64,000 nt of DNA. Source: Sinorhizobium kostiense (GTDB taxonomy: Bacteria; Pseudomonadota; Alphaproteobacteria; Rhizobiales; Rhizobiaceae). This document shows, piece after piece, positions 25,432-35,097 of the stretch (the stretch's first letter is position 1; each line of letters begins with the position of its first letter). Both the position numbers and the translations under genes were made by a program. Where the stretch lies: NCBI RefSeq assembly GCF_017874595.1, contig NZ_JAGILA010000001.1, forward strand, positions 186,001 to 250,000. The letters are read 5' to 3'. Under the pieces are notes generated by a model. The model was not told the DNA's origin, ran no database searches, and saw only the letters and a program-made list of their open reading frames with translations.

Positions 25432-26352
25432 ATGGCCTCGATCGGGCAGATAGTCGCGCGTACGCCCTCCGGCGAGGTCCTGTCGCGCGCGCAGCAGCGC
25501 GCCATGCTCGTTCCCGACTGCCTCGTCGAGGCGCGACGGATCGCCAACACCGTGATTTCCGGCTGGCATGGCCGGCGCAAACGCGGCATTGGCGAGAATT
25601 TCTGGCAGTTCCGCCCCTATAGCCAGGGCGAAAGCATGTCGCGCATCGATTGGCGCCGCTCCGCCCGCGACGACCACACCTATGTGCGCGATCGCGAGTG
25701 GGAAGCGGCGCATACGATCTGGCTTTGGGCCGATCTCTCGCCTTCGATGATGTACAAGTCGACGCTTGGCGCGGTCTCGAAGGAAAGCCGCGCGCTCGTC
25801 TTGATGCTGGCGCTCGCCGAAATCCTCGCCCGCTCCGGCGAGCGGATCGGTTGCCCCGGCGTCATGGAGCCCGTCTCGGCGCGCAATGCCGCCGAAAGGC
25901 TGGCGACGGCAATCATGCTGAGCCCGCTTGCCGAAGGTCTTCCCAATACCGGGATGATCCGCAGTTCCAGCGACCTCGTGCTGATCGGCGATTTTCTCGA
26001 TCCGGCCGACAAGGTCATGGAGCGGCTCGGGCCGCTCGCGCGTCGAGGCTTGCGCGGTCATGTCGTGGAAATCGCCGACCCGGCCGAAGAAGTCTTCCCC
26101 TATGCCGGTCGCACGGAATTCACCGATCCGGAAACCGGCGAGAAGCTGACCGCCGGCCGTGCCGAAATCATCAGGGAGGATTATCAGCGCGCTTATCGCG
26201 CGCGGCGTGACAGCCTTGGCGAGGGCCTGCGCCATCTCGGCTGGACCTTCACGCCCCACAGAACCGACCGGCCGGCTTCAGAGGCCCTGGTCGCCGTGCA
26301 CATGTATCTCTCGGGCATGCCCGGCCGGGCAACCCACGGGGGACTCCTATGA
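25432..26352 (+). CDS. DUF58 protein
   Basis: A 306-residue cytoplasmic DUF58 protein. The defining block is GIGENFWQFRPYSQGESMSR followed by IDWRRSARDD and the hydrophobic strand IWLWADLSPSMMYKST, a degenerate VWA metal-site strand (DLSPS). The remainder, LVLMLALAEILARSGERIGC onward to GLRHLGWTFTPH, completes the VWA-like fold. DUF58 proteins almost always follow MoxR, as here with only three bases between stop and start, and are thought to be its adaptor or substrate. Its end overlaps the next gene by ATGA. Confidence 0.85.
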   Translation: MASIGQIVARTPSGEVLSRAQQRAMLVPDCLVEARRIANTVISGWHGRRKRGIGENFWQFRPYSQGESMSRIDWRRSARDDHTYVRDREWEAAHTIWLWADLSPSMMYKSTLGAVSKESRALVLMLALAEILARSGERIGCPGVMEPVSARNAAERLATAIMLSPLAEGLPNTGMIRSSSDLVLIGDFLDPADKVMERLGPLARRGLRGHVVEIADPAEEVFPYAGRTEFTDPETGEKLTAGRAEIIREDYQRAYRARRDSLGEGLRHLGWTFTPHRTDRPASEALVAVHMYLSGMPGRATHGGLL

Positions 26353-29162
26353 TCGGCGCCCTCTCCTTCGCTTTCGCCAATCCGGCCATGCTGGCGGCTC
26401 TCGTGGCACTGCCGGTCATCTGGTGGCTTCTGCGCATGACGCCGCCACGACCGGCAGCGGAGGTCTTCCCGCCGCTGAGGATCCTCGCTTCGGTGATCAA
26501 GCGCGAGGAAACGCCGTCGAAGAGCCCGTGGTGGCTGACGCTCATCAGGATGCTGATGGCGACCGCGGTGATCCTCGCGATCGCTAACCCGGTCTTCAAT
26601 CCGCGCGGCAACACGCTCGCCTCTTCCGGCCCGCTGGCACTCGTGATCGACAACAGTTGGGCGACCGCCCCGGACTGGGAGCGGCGGGTCGAGGCCGCCT
26701 CGGCGCTGATCGACGATGCGGAAGCGAAGGACCTTGCGGTCACCTTCGTGCTCACGGGCGACCGGCAGCACGACGCGACGCCGGGATCGGCGGCCGCCGC
26801 GCGCACCCGGCTCGCCGCCGCCTCGCCTCAGCCGCTTCCGGCGGATCGCGGAACGGCACTCGCGGCGCTCCGGGCCGCCTTCGAGGACGCCCCGCCCGGA
26901 ACGATCGCCTTCATCACCGATGGCATTGAGACAGCCGACGCCGAAGCGATGCAGGCGCTGCGCGAGCTCGGCGCGGCGGAAATCAGAGTGGTCGAAGCCG
27001 ATGGCGGCGAGGCGGTGGCAATCACCGACACGAGCAACGACTCCGCCGGCATGTCGGTGACGGCAACCCGTCTGAGGACGGACGAGCGGCGGTCTCTCCC
27101 GATCGTCGCCTATGACAGCCGCGGTCTCGCGATCGCCGACGGCACGGTCGATTTCGCCGCCGGCGAGGGTGTGGCGAAGGGGACGATCGAAGCGCCCTTC
27201 GAATTGAGGAACGATTTTGCCCGCATCGGCGTTGAAGGCGCCGCCACGGCCGGTGCGATGCACCTCCTCGACGACGGCTTCCGTCGGCGCCGCGTCGCCT
27301 TGCTGAGTGGCGAGACGCGCGACCAGTCGCAGCCGCTATTGTCGCCGCTCTACTATATCAAACGGGCGCTCGCCCCTTACGCCGACCTCGTCGAGCCACG
27401 CGGCACCGATCTCGCCGTTGCCATACCCGAACTGCTCGAGCAGCATCCATCGGTGCTGATCATGGCCGATATCGGCCGGCTGCCGGAGGAGATCTATCCG
27501 CGGTTGACCAAATGGATCGACAATGGCGGCATGCTGATCCGTTTCGCCGGCCCGCGGCTTGCCGCAGCACCGGCGGACGACCCGCTCGTCCCGGTGACGC
27601 TCCGGCAGGGCGAACGGGCGCTCGGCGGCGCCCTGTCCTGGTCCGAACCGCAGCCGCTTGCCGATTATCCCGCAACGAGCCCCTTCGCCGGCCTGCCGCG
27701 GCCGACCGACATCCTCGTCAAGCGGCAGGTGCTCGCCGAACCGACCGCCGACCTGGTGGAGCGAACCTGGGCAAGCCTCGCCGACGGCACGCCGCTCGTC
27801 ACGACGGCGGCCGAGGGCGCCGGGCGTATCATTCTTTTTCATGTCAGCGCCGAGGCGACCTGGTCGAACCTGCCGATTTCGGGACATTTCGTGGAAATGC
27901 TGCGCCGTGGCGTCCAGCTTTCGCGCAGCGGCGGCGTCGCCGGCGAAGGCAAGGCGGTGAAGGCGCAAGCGCTCCCGCCCTACCGGCTGCTGAACGCCGA
28001 TGGCGTTCTCGTCGCCGAGACCGGCAATGCCCGTCCGCTCGAGATCATGCCGGGAAGGACGCCGATCGCAACGCCGGACAATCCGCCTGGGCTTTACGGC
28101 TCGGAGGACGGCTTTACGGCGCTCAATCTACTGCCGCGCGACGCCGAACTGAAACGCATCGACATGACCGCCGCCGGCCCCTATACCTTCGAGCGGCTCG
28201 CCGAGGCGGAGAGCTGGTCGCTGAAGCCCGCGCTGATGACGCTTGCGGCCCTGCTGCTGCTCGCCGACGCCGCCATCGTTCTCTTCATGGGCGGCGCCTT
28301 CTCGCGCATCCGCCTGGCGCGCTCCGCGGCGGCGCTTGTCTGGCTCATCGCCGGCGCCGCCTTTGTCCTGCCGCCGGATGCCCGCGCCGACGACGTGCGT
28401 GCGGGCGACGACCGCATTCTCGAGCGGCTGGACACGACCCATCTCGCCTATGTGGTCACCGGCGAGGGCGACGTGGACCGGCTTTCGGAGAGCGGCCTCC
28501 AGGGGCTCACCAACTTCCTGACCTACCGCACGACGCTGGAGCCGGGCACCCCCGTCGGCCTCGACATCATGCGGGACGAGCTCAGCTTCTATCCGATCAT
28601 CTACTGGCCGATCTCGGCAAACGCGCCGATGCCGAGCCCGCAGGCGGTGAGCCGCATCGACGCCTATATGCGCGCCGGCGGCACGGTGCTCTTCGACACG
28701 CGCGACCAGTTTTCCTCGCTCGGCGCCTCCTCGAACGGAACGAGCCCGAACACGGAGCGGCTGCAGGCGATCCTCGCCAATCTCGACATTCCGCCGCTCG
28801 AGCCCGTCCCGACCGACCATGTCCTGACCAAGGCCTTCTACCTCCTGACGAATTTTCCCGGCCGCTACAGCGGCAGTCCCCTCTGGATAGAGGCGCAGCT
28901 CGACAGCCGCGAGGAACCGAGCAACCGCCCTGCCCGGCCCGGCGACGGGGTGACGCCGATCATGATCACCGGCAATGATTTCGCCGGTGCCTGGGCGGTC
29001 GATCCGAACGGGGTGCCTGTGCTGCCGACGGTTCCGCCGGACGAAATGCAGCGCGAGCATGCCTATCGTTCGGGCGTCAACATCATGATGTACATGCTGA
29101 CCGGCAACTACAAGGCCGACCAGGTGCATGTTCCCGCTCTGCTCGAGCGGCTTGGCCAGTGA
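26349..29162 (+). CDS. Membrane protein with BatA N-terminus, VWA-like and DUF4159 domains
   Basis: A 937-residue membrane protein. Residues 1-85 are the aerotolerance BatA N-terminal module: two membrane helices (AMLAALVALPVIWWLLRM and WLTLIRMLMATAVILAIANP) around PPLRILASVIKREETPS. A VWA-like domain follows (LALVIDNSWATAPDWERRVE) with a partial metal site DNSWA. The middle has a class-I-amidotransferase-like fold (SVLIMADIGRLPEEIYPRLT, then GGMLIRFAGPRLA). Two more helices near 630-680 lead to a DUF4159 domain (LDTTHLAYVVTGEGDVDRLS, GTVLFDTRDQFSS). The family belongs to moxR-DUF58 operons. Its exact role, probably envelope-stress complex assembly, is inferred. Confidence 0.82.
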   Translation: MIGALSFAFANPAMLAALVALPVIWWLLRMTPPRPAAEVFPPLRILASVIKREETPSKSPWWLTLIRMLMATAVILAIANPVFNPRGNTLASSGPLALVIDNSWATAPDWERRVEAASALIDDAEAKDLAVTFVLTGDRQHDATPGSAAAARTRLAAASPQPLPADRGTALAALRAAFEDAPPGTIAFITDGIETADAEAMQALRELGAAEIRVVEADGGEAVAITDTSNDSAGMSVTATRLRTDERRSLPIVAYDSRGLAIADGTVDFAAGEGVAKGTIEAPFELRNDFARIGVEGAATAGAMHLLDDGFRRRRVALLSGETRDQSQPLLSPLYYIKRALAPYADLVEPRGTDLAVAIPELLEQHPSVLIMADIGRLPEEIYPRLTKWIDNGGMLIRFAGPRLAAAPADDPLVPVTLRQGERALGGALSWSEPQPLADYPATSPFAGLPRPTDILVKRQVLAEPTADLVERTWASLADGTPLVTTAAEGAGRIILFHVSAEATWSNLPISGHFVEMLRRGVQLSRSGGVAGEGKAVKAQALPPYRLLNADGVLVAETGNARPLEIMPGRTPIATPDNPPGLYGSEDGFTALNLLPRDAELKRIDMTAAGPYTFERLAEAESWSLKPALMTLAALLLLADAAIVLFMGGAFSRIRLARSAAALVWLIAGAAFVLPPDARADDVRAGDDRILERLDTTHLAYVVTGEGDVDRLSESGLQGLTNFLTYRTTLEPGTPVGLDIMRDELSFYPIIYWPISANAPMPSPQAVSRIDAYMRAGGTVLFDTRDQFSSLGASSNGTSPNTERLQAILANLDIPPLEPVPTDHVLTKAFYLLTNFPGRYSGSPLWIEAQLDSREEPSNRPARPGDGVTPIMITGNDFAGAWAVDPNGVPVLPTVPPDEMQREHAYRSGVNIMMYMLTGNYKADQVHVPALLERLGQ

Positions 29163-29169
29163 GGCGGCG

Positions 29170-31239
29170 ATGACCATCGATTTTTCACCGCTCCTCCCCT
29201 GGCCTTACCTGACGGCGCTGGTGCTGGCTGCGGCTGCCCTGGCCGCGCTTGGCATCCTGCAGCGCGTTCGCGGCGCATTTCTCAGGACCGCGGCGCTTGC
29301 TGCATTCTGCCTGGCGCTTGCAAATCCCGTGCTGTTCCAGGAGGAGCGCGAACCGCTTTCGACCATTGTCGCCGTCGTCGTCGACCGCAGCCAGAGCCAG
29401 GAGAACTCCGGCCGGCGCGAACAGGCCGACAGGGCGCTTGCCGACCTCAAGGAGCGCCTCGCCCGCTTTCCGCAGTTCGAGACGCGCATCGTCGAGGCGG
29501 CGGATGGCGAGGAGAGCGAAGCACCATCCACGAAGCTCTTCGAAGCGCTGACGACGGCTCTTGCCGACGTGCCGCCCGCCCGCGTGGGCGGCGCCATCTT
29601 CATCACCGACGGCCAGGTCCACGATGTGCCTGACGTGAACCAGTCGCTCGGCTTCGCAGCGCCGATCCATGCCTTGATCACCGGCAGGCCGGACGAATTC
29701 GACCGCCGCGTCGAGATCGTCAGCGCACCGCGCTTCGGCATCGTCGGCGAGCAACAGAACCTCACCTATCGCGTCGTCGATGAGGGAGCCGCTCCGGGCG
29801 GCAGCGCCGAGGTGACGATCCGGCTCAATGGCAACGAGATCGCCACCGAAATCGCCGACCCCGGCACCGAGGTGCCGTTCAGCTTTACCGTTCCGCGCGG
29901 CGGCAACAATATTCTCGAATTCGCGGTCGATCCGGTTCCCGGTGAAGTGACGGAGGCGAACAACCGCGCCGTCCACGTGCTCGACGGGATTCGCGAGAAT
30001 CTCCGCGTCCTTCTCGTATCCGGCGAACCCCATGCGGGGGAAAGGGCCTGGCGCAACCTGTTGAAATCCGACGCCGCCGTCGACCTCGTCCATTTCACCA
30101 TTCTCAGGCCGCCGGAAAAGCAGGACGGCACGCCGATCAACGAGCTGTCGCTGATCGCCTTTCCGACGCGCGAGCTTTTCGTCGACAAGATCGACCAGTT
30201 CGATCTGATCATTTTCGACCGCTACCAGCACCGCGGCGTGCTGCCGATCCTCTACTACGACAACATCGCCCAATACGTGCAGAACGGCGGCGCGCTGCTG
30301 ATCGCGGCGGGGCCGGAACATGCCGGCGACGATTCGATTGCGGCAACGCCGCTGGAGGCCGTGCTGCCGGCAAACCCCACCGGCGTCGTGAACGAGAAGG
30401 CGTTTTTCCCGCGCCTGTCCGACGACGGCAAGAAACATCCGGTCACCCGTGGCCTCGAAGGCGCATCGAGCGAGCCCCCGGCCTGGGGACGCTGGTTCCG
30501 CACCGTCGATGTCGACAGGCCGCTCGGCCAGTCGGTGATGGAGGCGGCGGACGGCAAGCCATTGCTCGTCCTGAACCGGGTCGGCAAGGGGCGCGTCGCC
30601 ATGCTGCTCTCCGACCAAGGCTGGCTCTGGGCACGCAATTTCGAGGGCGGCGGCCCGCATGTTTCGCTCTATCGCCGCACCGCCCATTGGCTGATGCAGG
30701 AGCCTGCCCTCGAGGAAGAAGCCCTGACCGCACGGGCTTCCGGCCGGACACTCGAAATCACCCGCCAGACGATCGAGGGCGACCCGGGCCAGGCGACGCT
30801 CACCTATCCCTCGGGCCGCACGCAGGAGGTGACGCTGGCGGAGAGAGAGCCCGGACTCTACAAGGCGGAAGTCAAGGCCGACGAAATCGGCCTCTTCGAG
30901 ATCGCCAACGACGAACTGACGACGCTCGTCCATGTCGGCAATGTCGATGCTCCGGAATTCAAGGCAGCGATCTCGACCGAAGAGAAGCTGAAGCCCTGGG
31001 CCGAGAAGACCAAGGGGACGCTGCGCCGCCTGGCGAATGCCGACGGCCCGGTCGAACTCCCCTCGGTCCTGCCGGTTCGAGGCGCCGTGCGCGTCGCCGA
31101 CGACCAGCGCCTGTCGCTGAAGATGACAGATGAGACGGTGCTCAAGGGTGTCAATTCCCTGTCGCTGTTCTCCGGCCTCCTCGGCCTCGCCGCCCTGCTC
31201 CTGATCCTCTCCGCCACCTGGTATCGCGAGGGCCGGTAG
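29170..31239 (+). CDS. Large membrane protein of the moxR operon, VWA/amidotransferase-like
   Basis: A 689-residue protein from ATG 29170, which has GAGGCGG just upstream and lies 7 bases after the preceding stop. Two N-terminal membrane helices (TALVLAAAALAALGI and TAALAAFCLALANPVLF) are followed by a VWA-like domain with VAVVVDRSQSQENSGRREQA, in which DRSQS occupies the metal site, and AIFITDGQVHDVPDV. A beta-rich domain, an amidotransferase-like fold (FDLIIFDRYQHRGVLPILYY, GGALLIAAGPEHAGDD) and a C-terminal helix (LLGLAALLLILSATWY) complete it. It has the same domain plan as the previous gene, without DUF4159. Both probably form one periplasm-facing complex acted on by MoxR. Confidence 0.75.
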   Translation: MTIDFSPLLPWPYLTALVLAAAALAALGILQRVRGAFLRTAALAAFCLALANPVLFQEEREPLSTIVAVVVDRSQSQENSGRREQADRALADLKERLARFPQFETRIVEAADGEESEAPSTKLFEALTTALADVPPARVGGAIFITDGQVHDVPDVNQSLGFAAPIHALITGRPDEFDRRVEIVSAPRFGIVGEQQNLTYRVVDEGAAPGGSAEVTIRLNGNEIATEIADPGTEVPFSFTVPRGGNNILEFAVDPVPGEVTEANNRAVHVLDGIRENLRVLLVSGEPHAGERAWRNLLKSDAAVDLVHFTILRPPEKQDGTPINELSLIAFPTRELFVDKIDQFDLIIFDRYQHRGVLPILYYDNIAQYVQNGGALLIAAGPEHAGDDSIAATPLEAVLPANPTGVVNEKAFFPRLSDDGKKHPVTRGLEGASSEPPAWGRWFRTVDVDRPLGQSVMEAADGKPLLVLNRVGKGRVAMLLSDQGWLWARNFEGGGPHVSLYRRTAHWLMQEPALEEEALTARASGRTLEITRQTIEGDPGQATLTYPSGRTQEVTLAEREPGLYKAEVKADEIGLFEIANDELTTLVHVGNVDAPEFKAAISTEEKLKPWAEKTKGTLRRLANADGPVELPSVLPVRGAVRVADDQRLSLKMTDETVLKGVNSLSLFSGLLGLAALLLILSATWYREGR

Positions 31240-31637
31240 CGGGACATCGAGATCTCAGTTTCTGGCGCCTTCTCGCGACTATGCGGGCATCGTCTGGCGG
31301 ACAAGTGGAATTTGGCCATCTCCACACAGTCGTCATCCTCGGGCTTGACCCGAGGATCCATGCCAAGCCTGGTTACAGTCCCGGCTGGGGCGTAAGTCCC
31401 CAAAGTCAGCCAATGCTTGCGTGTGGATCCTCGGGTCAAGCCCGAGGATGACGAGTTGGGAGATGCGTGCACTCCAAATGAGGCGCCGCAAGGTAGATTA
31501 CGACGCGTCGTCTACGATTTCACAGACAGCGCTCAACTCCCCTTTGTCATGGCGGAAGTCCTTTAGGGTTTGGCATGTCCCTGCATGACCAGAGCACGGG
31601 ATCGCAGCGGCCTACTTGTCCACCTGACCAAGTCGGC
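31240..31637. other. Intergenic region between moxR operon and GNAT gene
   Basis: About 400 bases between convergent genes, dominated by the palindrome at 31331-31453. I see no gene in it. Confidence 0.5.
31331..31453. repeat. RIME-like palindrome with perfect 30-base arms
   Basis: The arm at 31331-31360 (CGTCATCCTCGGGCTTGACC onward) and that at 31424-31453 are exact reverse complements over 30 bases, and each arm itself contains a CTCGGG/CCCGAG palindrome. The 63-base spacer is not conserved with the other palindrome in this window. It lies between two convergent genes, where it could work as a transcription terminator or mRNA stabiliser. Confidence 0.8.
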
Positions 31638-32192
31638 TCAGGCGGCCGCCCCCGTGGCCGGCTCTTCACTCTCGCGGGCTGCCGCAACGCTGTCGTCCCG
31701 CCAGGTGATCACCCCTTCGAGCCGCGCGTGAGCATCCGCCGCGATCGGCACGACCAGCACGCGCGCCGGATCCACCGGCCCGGGGAATTCGAGCGCGCCG
31801 TAGCGCACTTTCTCGAAGCCGAGCGGCTGGTAATAGGGCGGATCGCCGACGAGGATCACCGCTTCGGAGCCCTTCCGCCGCGCCGCTTCCACCGCGATGC
31901 GCACGAGTTCCCGGCCTATGCCTATGTTCTTGTGCGACGGGCGCACGGCAAGCGGCCCGAGCAAGTGCCCCCGGACGGAACCGGCGATCACCGGCGTCAT
32001 CCTCACCGACGCGATCGTTTCGCCGTCATCAGTGCAGATGAAGGAAAGCGACCGGTCGTGCGGCCCCTGCTCGCGAATCCGCGCGGCCGCGCGGGCGAAC
32101 CGGCCGGGGCCGAAGGCTTCCTCATTGATGATTTCGATGGCTGCGTCGTGGGACGCGTCTTCTGTCAAGTAGACGAGATCGTGCTTTTTCAT
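31638..32192 (-). CDS. GNAT-family N-acetyltransferase
   Basis: A 184-residue acetyltransferase. The acetyl-CoA binding region is LLGPLAVRPSHKNIGIGREL, followed by EAVILVGDPPYYQPLGFEKV, which is typical of the YhbS-type GNAT proteins of about 170-190 residues. The last 25 residues are Ala/Glu-rich and probably disordered. The substrate is unknown; relatives include tRNA- and small-molecule acetyltransferases. Confidence 0.8.
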   Translation of the reverse strand: MKKHDLVYLTEDASHDAAIEIINEEAFGPGRFARAAARIREQGPHDRSLSFICTDDGETIASVRMTPVIAGSVRGHLLGPLAVRPSHKNIGIGRELVRIAVEAARRKGSEAVILVGDPPYYQPLGFEKVRYGALEFPGPVDPARVLVVPIAADAHARLEGVITWRDDSVAAARESEEPATGAAA

Positions 32193-32449
32193 GGATATCG
32201 AGAACCGGCATACGAACGGACAAAATGAGATGGCTCGCCCAAGAAGGGCGTTTGCAGCTTCAGCGTCGTCGCAGGCTTCCCGACAGGATCATGGGTATCG
32301 TCGTTTCCCAAATGAAAAGCGTTCCGTCGCCGATAGCAGAAAATTATCTCCCGTCAAAGCAAAAACGCAGCGTTCACGATTTGAGACCTATCTGCGGCGG
32401 CTTCCCGCGTTATCTTTGACGACACCAAGGGTCAGGAAGGAGATCGGTC

Positions 32450-33445
32450 ATGGGCAGGCTGGTGGATGGTGTCTGGCAGGACGTCTGGTACGACACAGTC
32501 GAGACGAACGGACGTTTCAAGCGCAGCGTGTCGCAATTCCGGAACTGGCTCACGGCCGATGGTTCGCCAGGCCCCTCCGGCGAAGGCGGCTTCAAGGCCG
32601 AGGCGGGGCGTTACCATCTTTACGTCTCGCTCGCCTGTCCCTGGGCACACCGCACACTGATCTTCCGCAAGCTCAAGAAGCTCGAGGATTTGATCTCGCT
32701 CTCCGTCGTCGATGCGCTGATGCTGAGCAATGGCTGGGAATTCAAGGGAGAGAACGGCGGCACGCCCGACCACCTCTTCGGCTCAAGAACCCTGTGGCAA
32801 GTCTATGTGCGCGCCGATCCGAACTACACGGGTCGCGTAACCGTGCCGGTCCTTTGGGACAAGCAGAAGAACACCATCGTCTCCAATGAGTCAGCGGAAA
32901 TCATCCGCATGTTCAATTCGGCCTTCAATGATCTGACCGGCTCGACCACGGATTTCTACCCTGAAGAACTGAGGGTGGAGATCGACGAACTCAACGCGCG
33001 CGTCTATGACGCGGTAAACAATGGCGTCTACAGGGCGGGCTTCGCGACAACGCAGGAAGCCTATGACGAGGCTGTCACCACCCTCTTCGCGATGCTGGAC
33101 GAACTCGAAGACCGGCTAGGCTCGCGGCGTTATCTGTTCGGCAATCGCATCACCGAATCCGACTGGCGCCTGTTCACGACATTGGTCCGCTTCGATCCGG
33201 TCTATGTCGGCCACTTCAAGTGCAACATCCGCCGCATTGCCGACTATCCGAACCTTTCCGGCTATCTGCGCGATCTCTATCAGGTGCCCGGCGTTGCCGA
33301 GACGGTCGACATGACCCACATCAAACAGCACTATTACCAGAGCCACCGGATGATCAATCCGACCGGCATCGTGCCGGTCGGTCCGGAGGTCGACCTTGCG
33401 GCTCCGCACGGGCGTGATGGGTTTAGATATAAAAGCGTGGGGTAG
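32450..33445 (+). CDS. Glutathionyl-hydroquinone reductase (Xi-class glutathione S-transferase)
   Basis: A 331-residue protein of the ECM4/YqjG group, which reduces glutathionyl-hydroquinones to hydroquinones with glutathione in the cytoplasm. Key features are YVSLACPWAHRTLIFRKLKK with the catalytic Cys in CPWA, the thioredoxin-fold cis-Pro region VTVPVLWDKQKNTIVSNESA, EIIRMFNSAFN, and the C-terminal helical TESDWRLFTTLVRFDPVYVG. An AGGAAGGAGATCG site lies before ATG 32450. It stands alone. The family is usually linked to quinone or xenobiotic detoxification. Confidence 0.88.
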   Translation: MGRLVDGVWQDVWYDTVETNGRFKRSVSQFRNWLTADGSPGPSGEGGFKAEAGRYHLYVSLACPWAHRTLIFRKLKKLEDLISLSVVDALMLSNGWEFKGENGGTPDHLFGSRTLWQVYVRADPNYTGRVTVPVLWDKQKNTIVSNESAEIIRMFNSAFNDLTGSTTDFYPEELRVEIDELNARVYDAVNNGVYRAGFATTQEAYDEAVTTLFAMLDELEDRLGSRRYLFGNRITESDWRLFTTLVRFDPVYVGHFKCNIRRIADYPNLSGYLRDLYQVPGVAETVDMTHIKQHYYQSHRMINPTGIVPVGPEVDLAAPHGRDGFRYKSVG

Positions 33446-33467
33446 GCTTGCCCTCACCTAGACTAAT

Positions 33468-33935
33468 CTACCAGAACGCATCCGGCGCCGACGTTCCGGC
33501 CAGCTCCGCAAGCCGACGCCGCGTCGCCGGTGTCGTGTCCTCCGGCAACTCGTTGATTGCGAAGAACTCCGCCGCGGCAATTTCCATGTCTGCGCGCTTC
33601 GGCTGTTCCTGCCGGACGCGGTCGCAGCGGAAGAAAATCACATGGTCGCGCCGGCTGGTGCCGCGGTTGTAATAGACATGGACGAGTGCCGGCGGCGTCG
33701 TTAGGCGAAGGTTGCCCTCCTCCTTGAGCTCCCGGACGAGCCCTTCGACGGCCGTTTCATTACGATCGAGACCGCCGCCGGGGAGATGCCAGCCGGGCAG
33801 ATAGGTGTGCCGAACGAGGAATACCCGCCCCTCGTCATCGAAACAGGCCGCCCTCACCCCAAGCGTCATGCCGCGGGAGAACGCGAAATAGACATGGGCG
33901 AACCGCGTCAGCAGGCGGAGCCGCCAATTTTGCAT
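33468..33935 (-). CDS. Nudix hydrolase
   Basis: A 155-residue Nudix protein. The box is GGGLDRNETAVEGLVRELKE followed by EGN, a close fit to the consensus. The N-terminal RFAHVYFAFSRGMTLGVRAA is characteristic of the subgroup that carries a short membrane-amphipathic leader, then VFLVRHTYLPGWHLPGG. The substrate cannot be told. It converges on the glutathionyl-hydroquinone reductase gene, 23 bases away. Confidence 0.82.
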   Translation of the reverse strand: MQNWRLRLLTRFAHVYFAFSRGMTLGVRAACFDDEGRVFLVRHTYLPGWHLPGGGLDRNETAVEGLVRELKEEGNLRLTTPPALVHVYYNRGTSRRDHVIFFRCDRVRQEQPKRADMEIAAAEFFAINELPEDTTPATRRRLAELAGTSAPDAFW

Positions 33936-34063
33936 CTCACTACTCCCTTCACGTGAACTGTCGAACCAGGGCCAGATTTTGGCGCCTCAAAAGATGCGCG
34001 GTGCTATGGGATAATCCTTTCAAGCGATTCCCCTTCCATCGAATATGCGCTAGACGGAGGGTA

Positions 34064-34966
34064 ATGTTCAAACTCGCGCATATTTCCGACGTCCACCTTG
34101 GGCCCCTGCCGGAGCTCACGCTGCGCGAACTCGCTTCCAAGCGGATCACCGGTTTCGTCAATTGGCACAGGAATCGCGCGCGCCATCTCTTTCCCGGCAC
34201 GCTGCAGTGCCTGATGGAGGATATCGAGAAACGCGAACCCGACCACCTGGTGATCACCGGCGATCTCGTGAACCTCGCCTCCACGCTCGAGATCAAGGCG
34301 GTGACGGAATGGCTGGCGGAGGCCGGCGACCCGCAGGACATCTCGGTCGTGCCCGGCAATCACGACGCCTATGTACCGGGTGCCTACGAGAAAATGTCCC
34401 ACGCCTGGTACCCCTATATGCGCGGCGACGTCAGCCCGGCTGGCTGGCTGAAGGGGCATTCTTGCTTTCCCTTCATGCGAGTGCGCGGGCAGGTAGCGCT
34501 CATCGGTTGTTCGACCGCCGTCGCTACGCCTCCTTTCGCAGCGAGCGGCTATTTCGGACCACGGCAGGCGCGCGCCACGGTGAACCTCCTGCGCGCCGCC
34601 GGCGAGGCCGGGCTCTTCCGGGTCGTCATGATCCATCATCCGCCGATCCGCGGTGCGACATCGATGCACAAGCGCATGATCGGCATCCGCCGTTTCGCCG
34701 CGACGATCTCGTCTGGCGGTGCCGAACTGGTGCTGCACGGGCATACCCATCTCAATACGGTGTACTGGCTCAGGGGCCATGCGGGGCCGGTGCCGGTCGT
34801 CGGCATCGCCTCGGCCTCGCAAGCCCCCGGCGGCAGCAAGCCCGTCGCCGCCTATAATCTCTTTTCAATCGCCGGCGCGCCGGGCAATTGGCAACTGACG
34901 CGCGAGCGCTTCGCGCTCAATGCCGATGCCAGCGCCGCCACGCTTGCGGAAGTGACCCGTTTCTAA
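34064..34966 (+). CDS. Calcineurin-like metallophosphoesterase
   Basis: A 300-residue phosphoesterase of the Icc/CpdA kind. All five metal-binding blocks are visible: LAHISDVHLGP, HLVITGDLVN, SVVPGNHDAYVPG, MIHHPPI and LHGHTHLN. ATG 34064 is preceded by GGAGGG 3 bases away and gives a start right at the first motif, so the upstream frame from 33953 is rejected. Members hydrolyse cyclic nucleotides, nucleotide sugars or phosphodiesters of lipids; which one cannot be decided here. Confidence 0.85.
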   Translation: MFKLAHISDVHLGPLPELTLRELASKRITGFVNWHRNRARHLFPGTLQCLMEDIEKREPDHLVITGDLVNLASTLEIKAVTEWLAEAGDPQDISVVPGNHDAYVPGAYEKMSHAWYPYMRGDVSPAGWLKGHSCFPFMRVRGQVALIGCSTAVATPPFAASGYFGPRQARATVNLLRAAGEAGLFRVVMIHHPPIRGATSMHKRMIGIRRFAATISSGGAELVLHGHTHLNTVYWLRGHAGPVPVVGIASASQAPGGSKPVAAYNLFSIAGAPGNWQLTRERFALNADASAATLAEVTRF

Positions 34967-35097
34967 GGATAATTCACAGGCCGGCGAATAAACGATAAGC
35001 TTCGCGAGTCTTAGTCATTTGAGCCGGCCAGCCGCCGGGGCGTATTTGCGTCGTCGGTTCACCTGCGACCGCACGATGCTTTCAGGAGACAGCCAAG

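Noticed and set aside
24442-26259. 605-codon open frame antisense to moxR and DUF58 genes
   Set aside because: It is the G+C-driven shadow of two well-identified genes, is Arg/His/Gly-rich and has no recognisable domain.
29185-30933. 582-codon minus-strand frame in the moxR operon
   Set aside because: Antisense shadow of the 689-residue membrane protein with no domain or start signal.
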